Below the pieces are notes generated by a model. That model saw only the letters and a program-made list of their open reading frames with translations, was not told where the DNA came from and made no database searches. A DNA stretch of 64,000 nucleotides from Acidobacteriota bacterium (GTDB lineage: Bacteria; Acidobacteriota; Vicinamibacteria; Vicinamibacterales; UBA2999). Where the stretch lies: assembly GCA_016871195.1 (NCBI GenBank), contig VFZN01000002.1:1-64000 (forward strand). The letters run 5' to 3'. This document shows positions 8,928 to 17,769 of this stretch, in pieces. Each line of letters opens with the position of its first letter. Position 1 is the stretch's first letter. Made by a program: the position numbers and the translations under genes.

Positions 8928-11219
8928 ATGCTCTGCCAGTGCTATGCGGGCCGCAGTCCATCCACTCACAGACGGCGGATGGCATCAGCGGTCGGCGTTT
9001 TTTTCGTCCTCGCCTCAATCGCCCGGGCCTCTGCCCAGCCCGTGCCTGTCATCCGCGGACATGTCGTTGACCCGGACCACCAACCGGTTGTCCGGGCCAC
9101 CATCCAGGTGGACCGCGGCTCCCGCGGACCAACAACCGTCCTTTCAGACGCTCAGGGCCGCTTCGAGGTACCCAATCCCGGGGCCGCCCCGGTCACGCTG
9201 CGGGCCAGTGCGCCAGGACTGGTGGCCGCGCCGGTCGACGTGCCGGCGGGCACTGACGTCCCACTCACGCTGGTCCTCGCCCTGACCGCCGTCGATGAAC
9301 GGGTCGTGGTCACCGCGAGCCAGACCGGCCAGACGCTGTCGGCACTGGCCGACAGCGTCACGGTCATTGACCGGGCCGACCTCGAGTCGCGCCAGCAGTT
9401 CGGTCTCGCTCAGTCCCTGCGCTCGGTGCCGGGCCTGACCCTGCAGCAGGCGGGCGGGCCGGGGGCACAGACCTCGCTCTTCCTCCGTGGGGGCGAGTCA
9501 GACTTCACACTGCTGCTCATCGACGGCGTCCGCGCCAACAGCCTTGGCGGCGGCCTCGACCTGTCGCAGATACCGCTGGCCGATGTCGACCGCATCGAAG
9601 TGATACGCGGTCCCCAGAGCGCGCTGCACGGGGGCGATGCGGTCGCCGGCGTCATTCAGGTGATCACGCGCACCGGGGGTCCCCCGACCGTCCAGGCGAC
9701 GGCCGAGGGCGGCAGTCGGCAGCTGCGGCGCGGAGCCGTGTCGACGACGGGTGAATACGGGCGGGTCTTCTGGCAGGCCGGTGCTGACGGATTCTCCGAG
9801 GCCGGCTTCACCGGCCCTGCCCCCGACGGCACGGCGGTGTCGAACGATGACGCCCGCCTCTGGCAGGCTGCCTCCACGCTGGGCTGGCGCACCACGGGTG
9901 GGCTGGATGTGCGCGGCACCTGGCGCCTCGTCGATACCGACCGGGGCGTGCCGGGCCCCGCCGGCAGCGATCCCGCACAGCGCTTCGCGTCGGTCGATCG
10001 TACCAGTCGCAACCTAACACGACGCCAGACCGGCGCCGCGCGTCTCTCGCATCCGTGGTTTAGCCGCGACAGTCGTGTTCGGCAACGCACCGATGTCGAC
10101 CTCTCCGAGTTCACGCTGGCCTCAGCGGGCGGCACCTTTCCCTCAGAGGGCTATACCCGTCGACGGCACGTCCGCACGCAGACCGACGTGGCCGCCAGCA
10201 GCGCAGCGGGGCTCAGCGCCGGCGCCGACTGGATGCACGAGGAAGGCGGCAGTACCTTCATCACGGCCAGCGGGCAGGCCATGCCCGTCGCCCGGCAGCA
10301 ACTGGGCCTCTTTGCCGAGTCGCGCCTGCCCTTGCATCCCCGTCTGACGATGGTGGCCGGCGCGAGGGCCGAGCGCATCGCGCGCGACCCGCTGCCGGGT
10401 GACCCGCTGGGCTGGACGCCGCGCCCCGCCTTTCTCCGCGACCTGCGCTGGTCCTTCAATCCGAAAGTCACCGCGCAGTGGCTGGTCGCCGGCAGCGGCG
10501 CGGGCCGCACCACCCGGCTACACGCCGCCGCAGGTGCCGGCATCCGGCCGCCAGACGCGTTTGAAATGGCATTCACCGACAACGATGGCCTGCGTCCCGA
10601 GCGCAGCCGCAGTATTGACGTCGGCCTGGCGCAGACGCTGTCCGACGGACGCGTGCACCTCGACGCCACGGCGTTCTTCAACACGTTCGACGACCTCATC
10701 ATCGCCGTCGGCCGGTCGTTCACCGGGGTCAGCCGGTGGCGCACCGACAACATCGCCAATGCACGCGCCCGGGGCCTGGAACTGACCGGTGCGTGGCGTC
10801 CATCGCGGATGTGGTCGCTGCAGGGCCACTACACATTTACGGCATCGGCCGTGCTGGCCGTCGATGGCACCGCCAGCGCCCCGGCTCCGTATACGGTCGG
10901 CGAACGCCTGCTGCGACGTCCGACGCACCAGGGCGGGCTTGATGCGCAGTTCACTCGCGGTCGACTGAGCGCCTTTGGCCAGTGGCAGTGGCGGGGCCAG
11001 ACCCTCGATGCCGAACCGTTCTGGGGTCCCTCCGGTGGTCTCTACGCCAATCCGGCCTATGCCCTCGTGAATGCCGGTGTCGCGGTCACGGTGCGCGGGC
11101 GCCTCGCGGTCACGGGCCGCGTGATGAACCTGGGCAATGCCCGCTACGAGGAAGTGCTCGGCTATCCCTCACCGGGCCGCATCATCACGCTGGGGTTGCG
11201 CATTGCTGCAGGCCGCTGA
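8928..11219 (+). CDS. btuB: TonB-dependent vitamin B12 receptor (BtuB-like) with N-terminal regulatory-like domain
   Basis: 763 aa outer-membrane receptor. Layout: signal peptide ending near ASAQ (Met at 8979 starts its hydrophobic core), a carboxypeptidase-regulatory-like beta domain (GHVVDPDHQPVVRATIQV to about residue 115), a plug with SVPGLTLQQ, LFLRGGESDFTLLLIDGVR and VIRGPQSALHG, and a 22-strand barrel ending near GYPSPGRIITLGLR, which resembles BtuB ends. ATG 8928 is chosen because GGGGGAGG sits 6 nt upstream. The riboswitch just upstream and the BtuDCF genes just downstream make cobalamin the likely ligand. The extra N-terminal beta domain is common in Acidobacteriota receptors and absent from E. 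coli BtuB. Confidence 0.9.
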   Translation: MLCQCYAGRSPSTHRRRMASAVGVFFVLASIARASAQPVPVIRGHVVDPDHQPVVRATIQVDRGSRGPTTVLSDAQGRFEVPNPGAAPVTLRASAPGLVAAPVDVPAGTDVPLTLVLALTAVDERVVVTASQTGQTLSALADSVTVIDRADLESRQQFGLAQSLRSVPGLTLQQAGGPGAQTSLFLRGGESDFTLLLIDGVRANSLGGGLDLSQIPLADVDRIEVIRGPQSALHGGDAVAGVIQVITRTGGPPTVQATAEGGSRQLRRGAVSTTGEYGRVFWQAGADGFSEAGFTGPAPDGTAVSNDDARLWQAASTLGWRTTGGLDVRGTWRLVDTDRGVPGPAGSDPAQRFASVDRTSRNLTRRQTGAARLSHPWFSRDSRVRQRTDVDLSEFTLASAGGTFPSEGYTRRRHVRTQTDVAASSAAGLSAGADWMHEEGGSTFITASGQAMPVARQQLGLFAESRLPLHPRLTMVAGARAERIARDPLPGDPLGWTPRPAFLRDLRWSFNPKVTAQWLVAGSGAGRTTRLHAAAGAGIRPPDAFEMAFTDNDGLRPERSRSIDVGLAQTLSDGRVHLDATAFFNTFDDLIIAVGRSFTGVSRWRTDNIANARARGLELTGAWRPSRMWSLQGHYTFTASAVLAVDGTASAPAPYTVGERLLRRPTHQGGLDAQFTRGRLSAFGQWQWRGQTLDAEPFWGPSGGLYANPAYALVNAGVAVTVRGRLAVTGRVMNLGNARYEEVLGYPSPGRIITLGLRIAAGR

Positions 11220-11991
11220 CGTCTCGTTCCGCTATCGCCCCGGGGCGCCGCTGGTGCTCGAGGGCATCTCGCTCGAAGTGCGGCCGGGCGAGGTCGTCGG
11301 CCTGCTCGGACCGAACGGTTCGGGGAAGACCTCGCTGCTGCGTCTGCTGAGCGGGGTGCGCACGCCGACAGCCGGGGTAGTGCGCCTCGACGGTCAGGTG
11401 ATGAGCGACCTGTCGCGGCGGGCGGTGGCACGGAAGGTCGCCGTGGTACCGCAGGGTGTCGACCTGGCGTTCGACTACACCGCGCTCGACCTCGTGCTGA
11501 TGGGCCGGCATCCGCACCTCGGGCTGTTCACGGTCGAAGGTCCGGCTGATTATGCGCACGCCCGCGCCGCCCTGGCGGCCACCGGCACATCGGCGCTGGA
11601 AGATCGTCTGTTCCGCACCCTCAGCGGCGGCGAACAGCAGCGGGTCATCATTGCCGCCGCGCTGGCGCAGCAGCCGCAGGTGCTGCTGCTCGACGAGCCC
11701 ACCACCGCGCTCGATCTCGGCGCACAGCTCCACCTCGCCGCGCTGCTGCTTCGTCTGAATAAAGAACACGGGGTGACGCTGGTCATTTCCACGCACGACC
11801 TGCATCTGGCTGCGTCGGTGTGCCACCGCCTCGTGCTGCTGCGGCAGGGGCGCATCATCGGCAGCGGCCCGGTACGCGAGATGCTCACGCCCGGGCACCT
11901 TCGGGCCGTCTTCGATGTCGATGCCACCGTGCTGCCGAACGACGCCGCCGGCGCCCTGACCATCATTCCCACCGGACGGCACGCGTCATGA
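11203..11991 (+). CDS. btuD: Cobalamin ABC transporter ATP-binding protein (BtuD-like)
   Basis: 262 aa ABC ATPase of the iron-siderophore/B12 class. Walker A is GPNGSGKTS, the Q-loop is VPQGVDLAF, the ABC signature is LSGGEQQR, Walker B is VLLLDEPTTALD and the switch His is in STHDLH. No ATG exists at the expected N-terminus. TTG at 11203 fits family alignment and overlaps the receptor gene by 17 nt, while an ATG at 11137 would give a long unrelated extension. The downstream permease overlaps by 4 nt. It energises import of cobalamin across the inner membrane. Confidence 0.88.
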   Translation: MLQAADVSFRYRPGAPLVLEGISLEVRPGEVVGLLGPNGSGKTSLLRLLSGVRTPTAGVVRLDGQVMSDLSRRAVARKVAVVPQGVDLAFDYTALDLVLMGRHPHLGLFTVEGPADYAHARAALAATGTSALEDRLFRTLSGGEQQRVIIAAALAQQPQVLLLDEPTTALDLGAQLHLAALLLRLNKEHGVTLVISTHDLHLAASVCHRLVLLRQGRIIGSGPVREMLTPGHLRAVFDVDATVLPNDAAGALTIIPTGRHAS

Positions 11992-12989
11992 TGGTGCGGC
12001 AGCGGCTGCCCCTCGTGCTGGCTGTCAGCAGCCTCGCCACCCTGGCCACGATCGTGTGGGCACCGACGGTCGGCAGCACGCCGATCAGCCTCGCGCGTGT
12101 GTTTGATCCGGCCATTGACTGGGCCTCGAACGTCGATGCGCAGATCTTTTTCGTCGCCCGCCTGCCCCGTGTGCTCGCCGGGGCCCTTGTGGGCGCCGCA
12201 CTGGCCGCCGCAGGTGTGGTGCTGCAGGCGCTGCTGCGCAATCCCCTCGCCACGCCGTTCACGCTCGGCGTGTCGTCGGGTGCCGCGCTCGGCGCGATGC
12301 TCGCCACGGCCTTCCACCTCGAAGCCACGCTGCTGGGTATCTCGGCGGTGCCCCTCGCTAGCTTTACCGGCGCGATGCTCGCCACGGCCATCGTGTACGG
12401 ACTCGCCGCCTCGCAGCGCCGGGGGCTGTCGACCAACGTGCTGCTGCTGGCCGGCGTCACCCTGAATGCCTTCTTTTCGGCCCTCATTCTGTTCGTGCAG
12501 TACTTCGCCGACATGACCGATGCCCTGCGCGCCGTGCGCTGGCTGATGGGCGATCTCGACGTGGGCACCCTCGCCCCACTCGCCGGCGCGCTGCCGCTGC
12601 TGCTGCTGGCGGCGGCAGCTATGGCCGTGCTGCCGCGCGCCCTCAACCTGCTGACCATGGGCGACGAGGTCGCGGCGTCACGCGGTGTCGACGTGCACCG
12701 CGCACAGCGCCTCGCCTTCCTCAGCGCCTCGCTCGCCACCGGCGCGGCCGTGTCGCTCGGCGGTCCGGTCGGATTTATCGGCATCATCGTGCCGCACCTC
12801 GTGCGCCTGATCGTGGGGGCCGATCACCGCCTCGTGCTCCCGGCCTCCACGCTGCTCGGTGCCGCGTTTCTCGTGCTCTGTGACGTCGTGGCGCGCACGC
12901 TGCTGGCCCCGGTGGAAGTGCCGGTAGGCATCATCACGGCCGTCATCGGCGGGCCGTTCTTCCTCTGGCTGCTGGTGAGGCACGCATGA
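11988..12989 (+). CDS. btuC: Cobalamin ABC transporter permease (BtuC/FecCD family)
   Basis: 333 aa FecCD-family permease with about 10 transmembrane helices, the usual length. Family landmarks are RLPRVLAGALVGAALAAAG, LRNPLATPFTLGVSSGAALGA, the coupling-helix region GDEVAASRGVDV and GFIGIIVPHLVR. ATG 11988 overlaps the ATPase stop by 4 nt. Its position between ATPase and binding protein supports a BtuC role. A ferric-siderophore permease is the alternative, but the riboswitch favours B12. Confidence 0.9.
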   Translation: MMVRQRLPLVLAVSSLATLATIVWAPTVGSTPISLARVFDPAIDWASNVDAQIFFVARLPRVLAGALVGAALAAAGVVLQALLRNPLATPFTLGVSSGAALGAMLATAFHLEATLLGISAVPLASFTGAMLATAIVYGLAASQRRGLSTNVLLLAGVTLNAFFSALILFVQYFADMTDALRAVRWLMGDLDVGTLAPLAGALPLLLLAAAAMAVLPRALNLLTMGDEVAASRGVDVHRAQRLAFLSASLATGAAVSLGGPVGFIGIIVPHLVRLIVGADHRLVLPASTLLGAAFLVLCDVVARTLLAPVEVPVGIITAVIGGPFFLWLLVRHA

Positions 12990-13852
12990 CGATGGCGACG
13001 ACACGGCGCCGCACGCAGGGTCTAGCGCTGATGCTGGCCGTGCTGTTGAGCGCCACATCCCTCGTGGCGCAGGCCCCGCAGCGCATCATTTCGCTGGTGC
13101 CGAATCTGACGGAATCGCTGTTCTCGATGGGCGCAGGGCCGCAGGTGGTGGCCGTCAGCAGCTTCGACCGCGAGCCTGAGGCCGTGCGCACACTGCCTCG
13201 GGTCGGTGCGCTGCTTGATCCCGACGTCGAGCGCATTCTGTCGCTGCGCCCCGATCTGGTCATCACCTACGGATCGCAGGTGGAGCTCAAGGCGCAACTG
13301 GCACGCACCGGCATCGCCGCCTTCGATTATCGGCACGGCGGACTCACCGATGCGCTCACCACCCTGCGCGCCCTCGGGGTGCGCACCGGCCATGCCCGTG
13401 AGGCCGAGGCGCTGGCACGACGACTGGAACAGCAGATCGCCGCCACACGCGCACGCGTCGCCGGCCGTCCCCGCCCCCGCACGCTCCTCGTGTTTGGCCG
13501 GGAACCAGGCAGTCTCAGGAACATCTATGCCGTCGGAGGCACCGGATTCCTGCACGATATGCTCGAGGCCGCCGGCGGTCGTAATGTGCTGGCCGACGTG
13601 ACACAGGAATCGGTGCAGGTCACCACCGAAACCATTCTGGCCAGAGCCCCCGAGGTCATTCTCGAGATTCGCGGAGGCACTGACCCGTCGCGTGCCGATG
13701 CACGCCCCGACACGTCACCCTGGCAGGCGCTCGCTTCCGTGCCCGCCGTGAAGCAAGGCCGCCTCGTCGTGCTGTCGGGGTCATGGCTGACCGTGCCGGG
13801 GCCGCGCGTGGGTGACGCCATCGCTCGCTTCTCGACGGCCCTCCATCCCTGA
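12986..13852 (+). CDS. btuF: Secreted cobalamin-binding protein (BtuF-like)
   Basis: 288 aa periplasmic-binding protein of the class III (BtuF/FepB) fold. A signal peptide (basic start, hydrophobic core, cleavage near LVAQA) is followed by RIISLVPNLTESLFSMGAG, the typical first strand and helix. RPDLVITYGSQ and GGTGFLHDMLEAAGGRNV mark the two lobes. ATG 12986 overlaps the permease by 4 nt. It should deliver B12 to the BtuCD pair. Confidence 0.88.
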   Translation: MTMATTRRRTQGLALMLAVLLSATSLVAQAPQRIISLVPNLTESLFSMGAGPQVVAVSSFDREPEAVRTLPRVGALLDPDVERILSLRPDLVITYGSQVELKAQLARTGIAAFDYRHGGLTDALTTLRALGVRTGHAREAEALARRLEQQIAATRARVAGRPRPRTLLVFGREPGSLRNIYAVGGTGFLHDMLEAAGGRNVLADVTQESVQVTTETILARAPEVILEIRGGTDPSRADARPDTSPWQALASVPAVKQGRLVVLSGSWLTVPGPRVGDAIARFSTALHP

Positions 13853-13859
13853 TCACCGC

Positions 13860-14690
13860 ATGCCCTATCCACAGCGCGTCGTCTGCCTCACGGAAGAGAC
13901 CACCGAAACCCTGTATCTGCTGGGGGAAGGCGACCGCATCGTCGGTGTGAGTGGCTATACCGTGCGACCGCCCGAGGCCAGGCAGAAGCCCAAAGTGTCG
14001 TCGTTCCTGCACGCGCGCTACGAGAAGATCGAGGCCCTGCAACCCGATCTGATTCTGGCGTTCTCGGATCTGCAGGCCGACATCACCACGACGCTCGTCA
14101 AACGCGGGTATCCGGTCTTCACATTCAACCAGCGATCGGTCGCCGACATTTTCCAGATGATTCGCGTGCTGGCCGGCATCGTCGGTGCCGCTCAGCGGGG
14201 TGAGGCGCTGGTGGCGCAGCTCAGCGCCGGGCTCGAGCAGATTCGCATGCAGGCGCGTGCATTTCCCAGACGGCCCCGGGTGTTCTTCGAGGAATGGGAC
14301 GAGCCGCTCATCTCCGGCATCCGCTGGGTCGAAGAGCTGGTCGAGATTGCCGGTGGTGAGCCGGTCTTTCCTGATCGGCGTCGGGCATCACTCGCCCGCG
14401 ACCGTATTGTGACGAGCGACGAGGTCATCGGCGCACAGCCCGAGGTGATTCTCGGGTCGTGGTGCGGCAAGCCCTTCCGGCCCGAACGCGTGAAGGCACG
14501 GCCCGGATGGGACACGATTCCCGCCGTGCGCCATGGGCACCTCTATGAGGTGAAATCGGCCTTCATCCTGCAGCCGGGCCCCGCCGCGCTCACCGAAGGC
14601 GTGGCGCGAGTGCATCGGTGTCTGCGTCAGACCCTGGGCCTGCCGCCCGAGGCCCTCCAGACCACCGGGTCCCCGAATGCGTCATACTGA
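13860..14690 (+). CDS. Second BtuF-like cobalamin-binding protein without signal peptide
   Basis: 276 aa class III binding-protein homologue that begins directly at the fold (MPYPQRVVCLTEETTETLYL) with no signal peptide or lipobox. Lobe motifs are present: LQPDLILAFSDLQADI, EEWDEPLISGIRWVEELVEIAGG and QPEVILGSWCGKPF. ATG 13860 lies 7 nt after the btuF stop; upstream in-frame codons belong to the btuF gene end. Related leaderless-export proteins are annotated as cobalamin-binding proteins in other phyla. A cytosolic B12-binding or buffering role is inferred from the operon; loss of export would be the alternative reading. Confidence 0.75.
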   Translation: MPYPQRVVCLTEETTETLYLLGEGDRIVGVSGYTVRPPEARQKPKVSSFLHARYEKIEALQPDLILAFSDLQADITTTLVKRGYPVFTFNQRSVADIFQMIRVLAGIVGAAQRGEALVAQLSAGLEQIRMQARAFPRRPRVFFEEWDEPLISGIRWVEELVEIAGGEPVFPDRRRASLARDRIVTSDEVIGAQPEVILGSWCGKPFRPERVKARPGWDTIPAVRHGHLYEVKSAFILQPGPAALTEGVARVHRCLRQTLGLPPEALQTTGSPNASY

Positions 14691-14694
14691 GCGC

Positions 14695-15216
14695 ATGCGG
14701 TGCGAGCTGCTGAACCTCGCGATGCTGCTGATCCTGGCCGTTCCCGGCTGGGCCCAGTTGACGGCGCCCGCAGGGGCTACGGGCGCGAGCACTCCCGACG
14801 CGCAGGACGCACCGGTCGTGCCGCTCGACCCTGACCGCCTTGGGGTGTCGATGGCGAGAATCCGTCGAGGCTTGCGTATTTCCGAGGCTCGCGAGCAGCA
14901 GAACGCCAGCGGTCTGAAGCTGCAGTTTCAGGTGCAGGTGTTCGGGGCGGCACCCCGCATCGATATCATGCGGGGGTTCGACATCCGCAAGGGCGCGCCG
15001 ACGCCATTCGGGGCCCCGACACACAGCGACTTCATTTCCCAGTGGACGCCGATCGCCTATCGCTCTCCGCCCGCGCCGCTGTCGAGTCTGGCGGGCTGGG
15101 CCCTCTTCAAGGTTGTCCAGCGCAGCGAAAAGTCGCGATGCGAGCAGGAGATTGCCGACTATCGCGCGGCCGTGATGGCCGGGCAATCGGTGGCGGCTCC
15201 GCGCTGCTCGCAGTAG
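14695..15216 (+). CDS. Hypothetical secreted protein
   Basis: 173 aa protein not recognised. It has an N-terminal signal peptide (LLNLAMLLILAVPGWAQ), a low-complexity Ala/Thr/Asp segment and a mixed alpha/beta part with RRGLRISEAREQQ, LQFQVQVFGAAPRIDI and DFISQWTPIAYRSP. A C-terminal Cys pair is separated by about 20 residues. The ATG at 14695 follows the previous stop by 4 nt; an earlier in-frame ATG at 14677 would overlap it. It ends the B12 operon run, but nothing in it indicates a link to B12. Confidence 0.6.
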   Translation: MRCELLNLAMLLILAVPGWAQLTAPAGATGASTPDAQDAPVVPLDPDRLGVSMARIRRGLRISEAREQQNASGLKLQFQVQVFGAAPRIDIMRGFDIRKGAPTPFGAPTHSDFISQWTPIAYRSPPAPLSSLAGWALFKVVQRSEKSRCEQEIADYRAAVMAGQSVAAPRCSQ

Positions 15217-15264
15217 GCGAGCCGTCGCGCGGAACCGTCACCCCTCGTGTCAGCCGCGCGCGCC

Positions 15265-16296
15265 TCAGCGCGCCGTGAGTCCTTCCTTCAGAAACGCCAG
15301 CAGCGGCGGATAGGTGCGACCCGGATCTTCCAGATGCGGCACGTGTCCGAGGCCGGGCAGCAGCAGCAGGCGACCGTTGCCATTGGGCACGGTATCGGCG
15401 ATGTGCTTCATCCGGCCCTGGAACACCGAGACCGGTCCGGCCAGGCTGTCTTCGGCCCCGCCGAACGCCAGCGTCGGCGCCTTGATGTTGGCCCAGTCGT
15501 TGACGACCGGATCGAGATACGTAATCTGGCTGATGAGCGACTGCACCATCGCATAGCGCGGCCAGTCGGCACTGAGCGTCCACGAGTAGCGCACGCGGGC
15601 CCACCGCTCGAAGTCGGCATTCCAGGCCTCGGGCCGGTGCGACACATAGCGGAACAGTCCGGCTCGCACCGTCTGGTAGGTCGAGGCAAGATTGCGCGGA
15701 TACGATTCGTCCACCGGCGTCCACGGGCGGTCGAACCGTCCGTCCGTGAGACCAATCGGGTTGTAGATCACCACACGCTCGGTGCGCTGGGGATACTGCG
15801 TCGCAAAGCGCGCCGCGAGCATGCCGCCCATCGAGTGGCCCACCACCATCACCTTCTCGATCTTCAGGTGATCGAGAATGCGGCGCGTGTTGTATGCCAT
15901 GTCATGGAAGTTGTAGGGGATGATCGGCTTCGACGATCGGCCGAAACCAATCTGGTCGACGATGATGACGCGGAAGCCTTCCTTGCGGATGGCCTCGGCC
16001 GGGCCGCCGAAGTAGAAGCCGGCGAAGTTCATGCCGTGGAACAGCACCACGGTGTGCCCGTTCGGCGTGCCGATGGGGGCGACATCCATGTAGGCGATGC
16101 GCACCGCCTGCCCATAGGTGGTGAAGTCGAGATACGACGACGGGTAGGGATACGGCACGTCCTCGGATGTGATGCTCCCCGGACGCACATCCGTCGGGGT
16201 CGGGGGCTGGGCCGGTGCCGACTGTGCGTGGGCGGCAGACACTGCCAGTCCCAGCAGCAGCAGATGCATCGTGGTGCAGATGGCTCGTCTCATCAT
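15265..16296 (-). CDS. Secreted alpha/beta hydrolase
   Basis: 343 aa hydrolase with a signal peptide (HLLLLGLAVSAAHAQ) and a complete alpha/beta fold. The oxyanion strand is VVLFHGMN, the nucleophile is S155 in GHSMGG, the acid lies near FGGAEDSLAG and the base His is in LPGLGHVPHLED. ATG 16296 is preceded by GAGG at 6 nt spacing; a second ATG follows immediately. It lies 50 nt after mqnD at the end of the suf-mqn run and may be co-transcribed. The substrate is unknown; epoxide hydrolase and esterase relatives are both possible. Confidence 0.8.
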   Translation of the reverse strand: MMRRAICTTMHLLLLGLAVSAAHAQSAPAQPPTPTDVRPGSITSEDVPYPYPSSYLDFTTYGQAVRIAYMDVAPIGTPNGHTVVLFHGMNFAGFYFGGPAEAIRKEGFRVIIVDQIGFGRSSKPIIPYNFHDMAYNTRRILDHLKIEKVMVVGHSMGGMLAARFATQYPQRTERVVIYNPIGLTDGRFDRPWTPVDESYPRNLASTYQTVRAGLFRYVSHRPEAWNADFERWARVRYSWTLSADWPRYAMVQSLISQITYLDPVVNDWANIKAPTLAFGGAEDSLAGPVSVFQGRMKHIADTVPNGNGRLLLLPGLGHVPHLEDPGRTYPPLLAFLKEGLTAR

Positions 16297-16346
16297 CAGC
16301 GTCCTCAGGAGGGCGACCGGCCGCAGCACGGTGCCCAGGAAACAAA

Positions 16347-17159
16347 TCAGGCCAGAAACAGTGGCAACGTCGGATCGGCGGCGGGGAACACGCCTTCGGC
16401 CTCGGCCCACTGCACGAGACGATACACCGCCTGCGTATCGAGTGCACGGGTGTAGTCATTCACATACAGCGCAATGTGCCGGCGGGTCACGTCAGGGTCC
16501 ATCTCCTGGGCATGCGCCGCCACATAGGCCGCACTCGCCTCGGGCTGTGCGAAGGCATAGTCGACACTGGCCCGCAGGGCGGCATCGACGCGCGGGCCCC
16601 ACGTGTCCGCCAGGTCGCGCCTGATGGCGATTGCGGCCAGCGGCAGGGGGCACTGGTGCGTGGTCTCCCAGACGCGGCCCAGGTCTGCGATCAGCGTCAG
16701 GCCGCGCGCCTCGTAGGTGAAGCGCCCCTCGTGAATCAGCACGCCGCAGTCGACGTCGCCCGACAGCACCGCGTCTTCGATGCGGTCGAACCGCATCGGC
16801 ACCGTCTCAAACCGCCCGAGCAGGCGCAGCAGGAGGGCCGCGGTCGTGCGCTCGCCCGGTATGGCCACGCGTCCGCCGACCGCGCACTTCGTGCGTGCGA
16901 CGACGATGGGCCCGACGCCGAACCCGGCGGCACCACCCGCCCGCAGCAGCACATAGTGTTGCCGCACGCGACCATACGCGGCCATCGACACTTTGGTGAT
17001 GTCGGCCTCGCCGCGCTCGGCCCGCAGGTTGAGGGCTTCGATGTCGTCGAGCTGCGGCTGCACGCGCACGCCGGGCACGAGGCCGTGCACGAGCGCGTGA
17101 AACGCGAACGTATCGTTCGGGCAGGGCGAAAACGCAAACGTCAGCGCGTCGTCAGCCAC
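16347..17159 (-). CDS. mqnD: 1,4-dihydroxy-6-naphthoate synthase MqnD
   Basis: 270 aa periplasmic-binding-fold enzyme that converts cyclic dehypoxanthine futalosine to 1,4-dihydroxy-6-naphthoate. Family motifs are FAFSPCPNDTFAFHALVHG near the N-terminus, TKVSMAAYG, GAAGFGVGPIVVAR, VLIHEGRFTYE and PLPLAAIAIRRDL. The start is GTG 17159, giving a 19 nt overlap with mqnB. No ATG fits. Confidence 0.93.
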   Translation of the reverse strand: MADDALTFAFSPCPNDTFAFHALVHGLVPGVRVQPQLDDIEALNLRAERGEADITKVSMAAYGRVRQHYVLLRAGGAAGFGVGPIVVARTKCAVGGRVAIPGERTTAALLLRLLGRFETVPMRFDRIEDAVLSGDVDCGVLIHEGRFTYEARGLTLIADLGRVWETTHQCPLPLAAIAIRRDLADTWGPRVDAALRASVDYAFAQPEASAAYVAAHAQEMDPDVTRRHIALYVNDYTRALDTQAVYRLVQWAEAEGVFPAADPTLPLFLA

Positions 17160-17764
17160 GCGGCTAGAGCTTTCTGCGCAGCGAGCGCCGCGTCGTGAAT
17201 GCGCCACTCGCGCGGGTTGCGCGTGGTCACCATGTTGCTGATGCCGCGCACCTGTCCCACGGGCACACCGTGCAGCAGGCCCACGTGCGCCACGGCTGCG
17301 CCTTCCATGTTCTCGACGGCGCCGCCAGAGCGGGCCTCGATGCTTCGCGCATCGGCATCGGTGCCGGTGCAGGTCGACACGGTGACATGGGGCACGCAGG
17401 CCGGCAGTGGAAACACCTGCAGGGGCAGGCGGTTGAAGTACGCCGGCGGACCGGCGATCACGGGGAAGCCCAGGGCCTCCATGTCGAGAAAGCCGCCCGG
17501 GCTCTGCGCACCCAGATCGCCGTAGCACTCGCTCGACGCGCAGACCACATCGCCCACCGTCAGGCCCGCCGAGGGATACGCCCCGGCGATGCCGCACACC
17601 ACCACCGCATCGGGGCGGCGCGTTATGATGGCCTGCGTCACGGCATGTGCGGCGTTGACGGGGCCAACGCCGGTAACGGCATAGTCGAGCGACTCGCCGG
17701 CGGGCAACTCGGCGCGCAGCCACGCACTCTCGAGCGGCGTGGCCGTGCAGACCAGCACGCGCAT
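17141..17764 (-). CDS. mqnB: Futalosine hydrolase MqnB
   Basis: 207 aa nucleoside-phosphorylase-like enzyme that removes hypoxanthine from futalosine. Visible features are MRVLVCTATPLES, the GVGPVNAAHAV and VVCGIAGAYPSAGLTVGDVV loops and the catalytic region AVENMEGAAVAHV. It starts at ATG 17764, only 5 nt after the sufT stop, and overlaps mqnD. The tight spacing ties menaquinone synthesis to the Fe-S assembly operon. Confidence 0.92.
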   Translation of the reverse strand: MRVLVCTATPLESAWLRAELPAGESLDYAVTGVGPVNAAHAVTQAIITRRPDAVVVCGIAGAYPSAGLTVGDVVCASSECYGDLGAQSPGGFLDMEALGFPVIAGPPAYFNRLPLQVFPLPACVPHVTVSTCTGTDADARSIEARSGGAVENMEGAAVAHVGLLHGVPVGQVRGISNMVTTRNPREWRIHDAALAAQKALAAWLTTR

Positions 17765-17769
17765 GGCGG

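Noticed and set aside
15247-16455. Open frame of 402 codons on the plus strand antisense to the secreted hydrolase
   Set aside because: Arg/His-rich translation without any recognisable fold. The minus-strand hydrolase has a signal peptide and full catalytic motifs, and GC-rich third positions create such antisense frames throughout this window.
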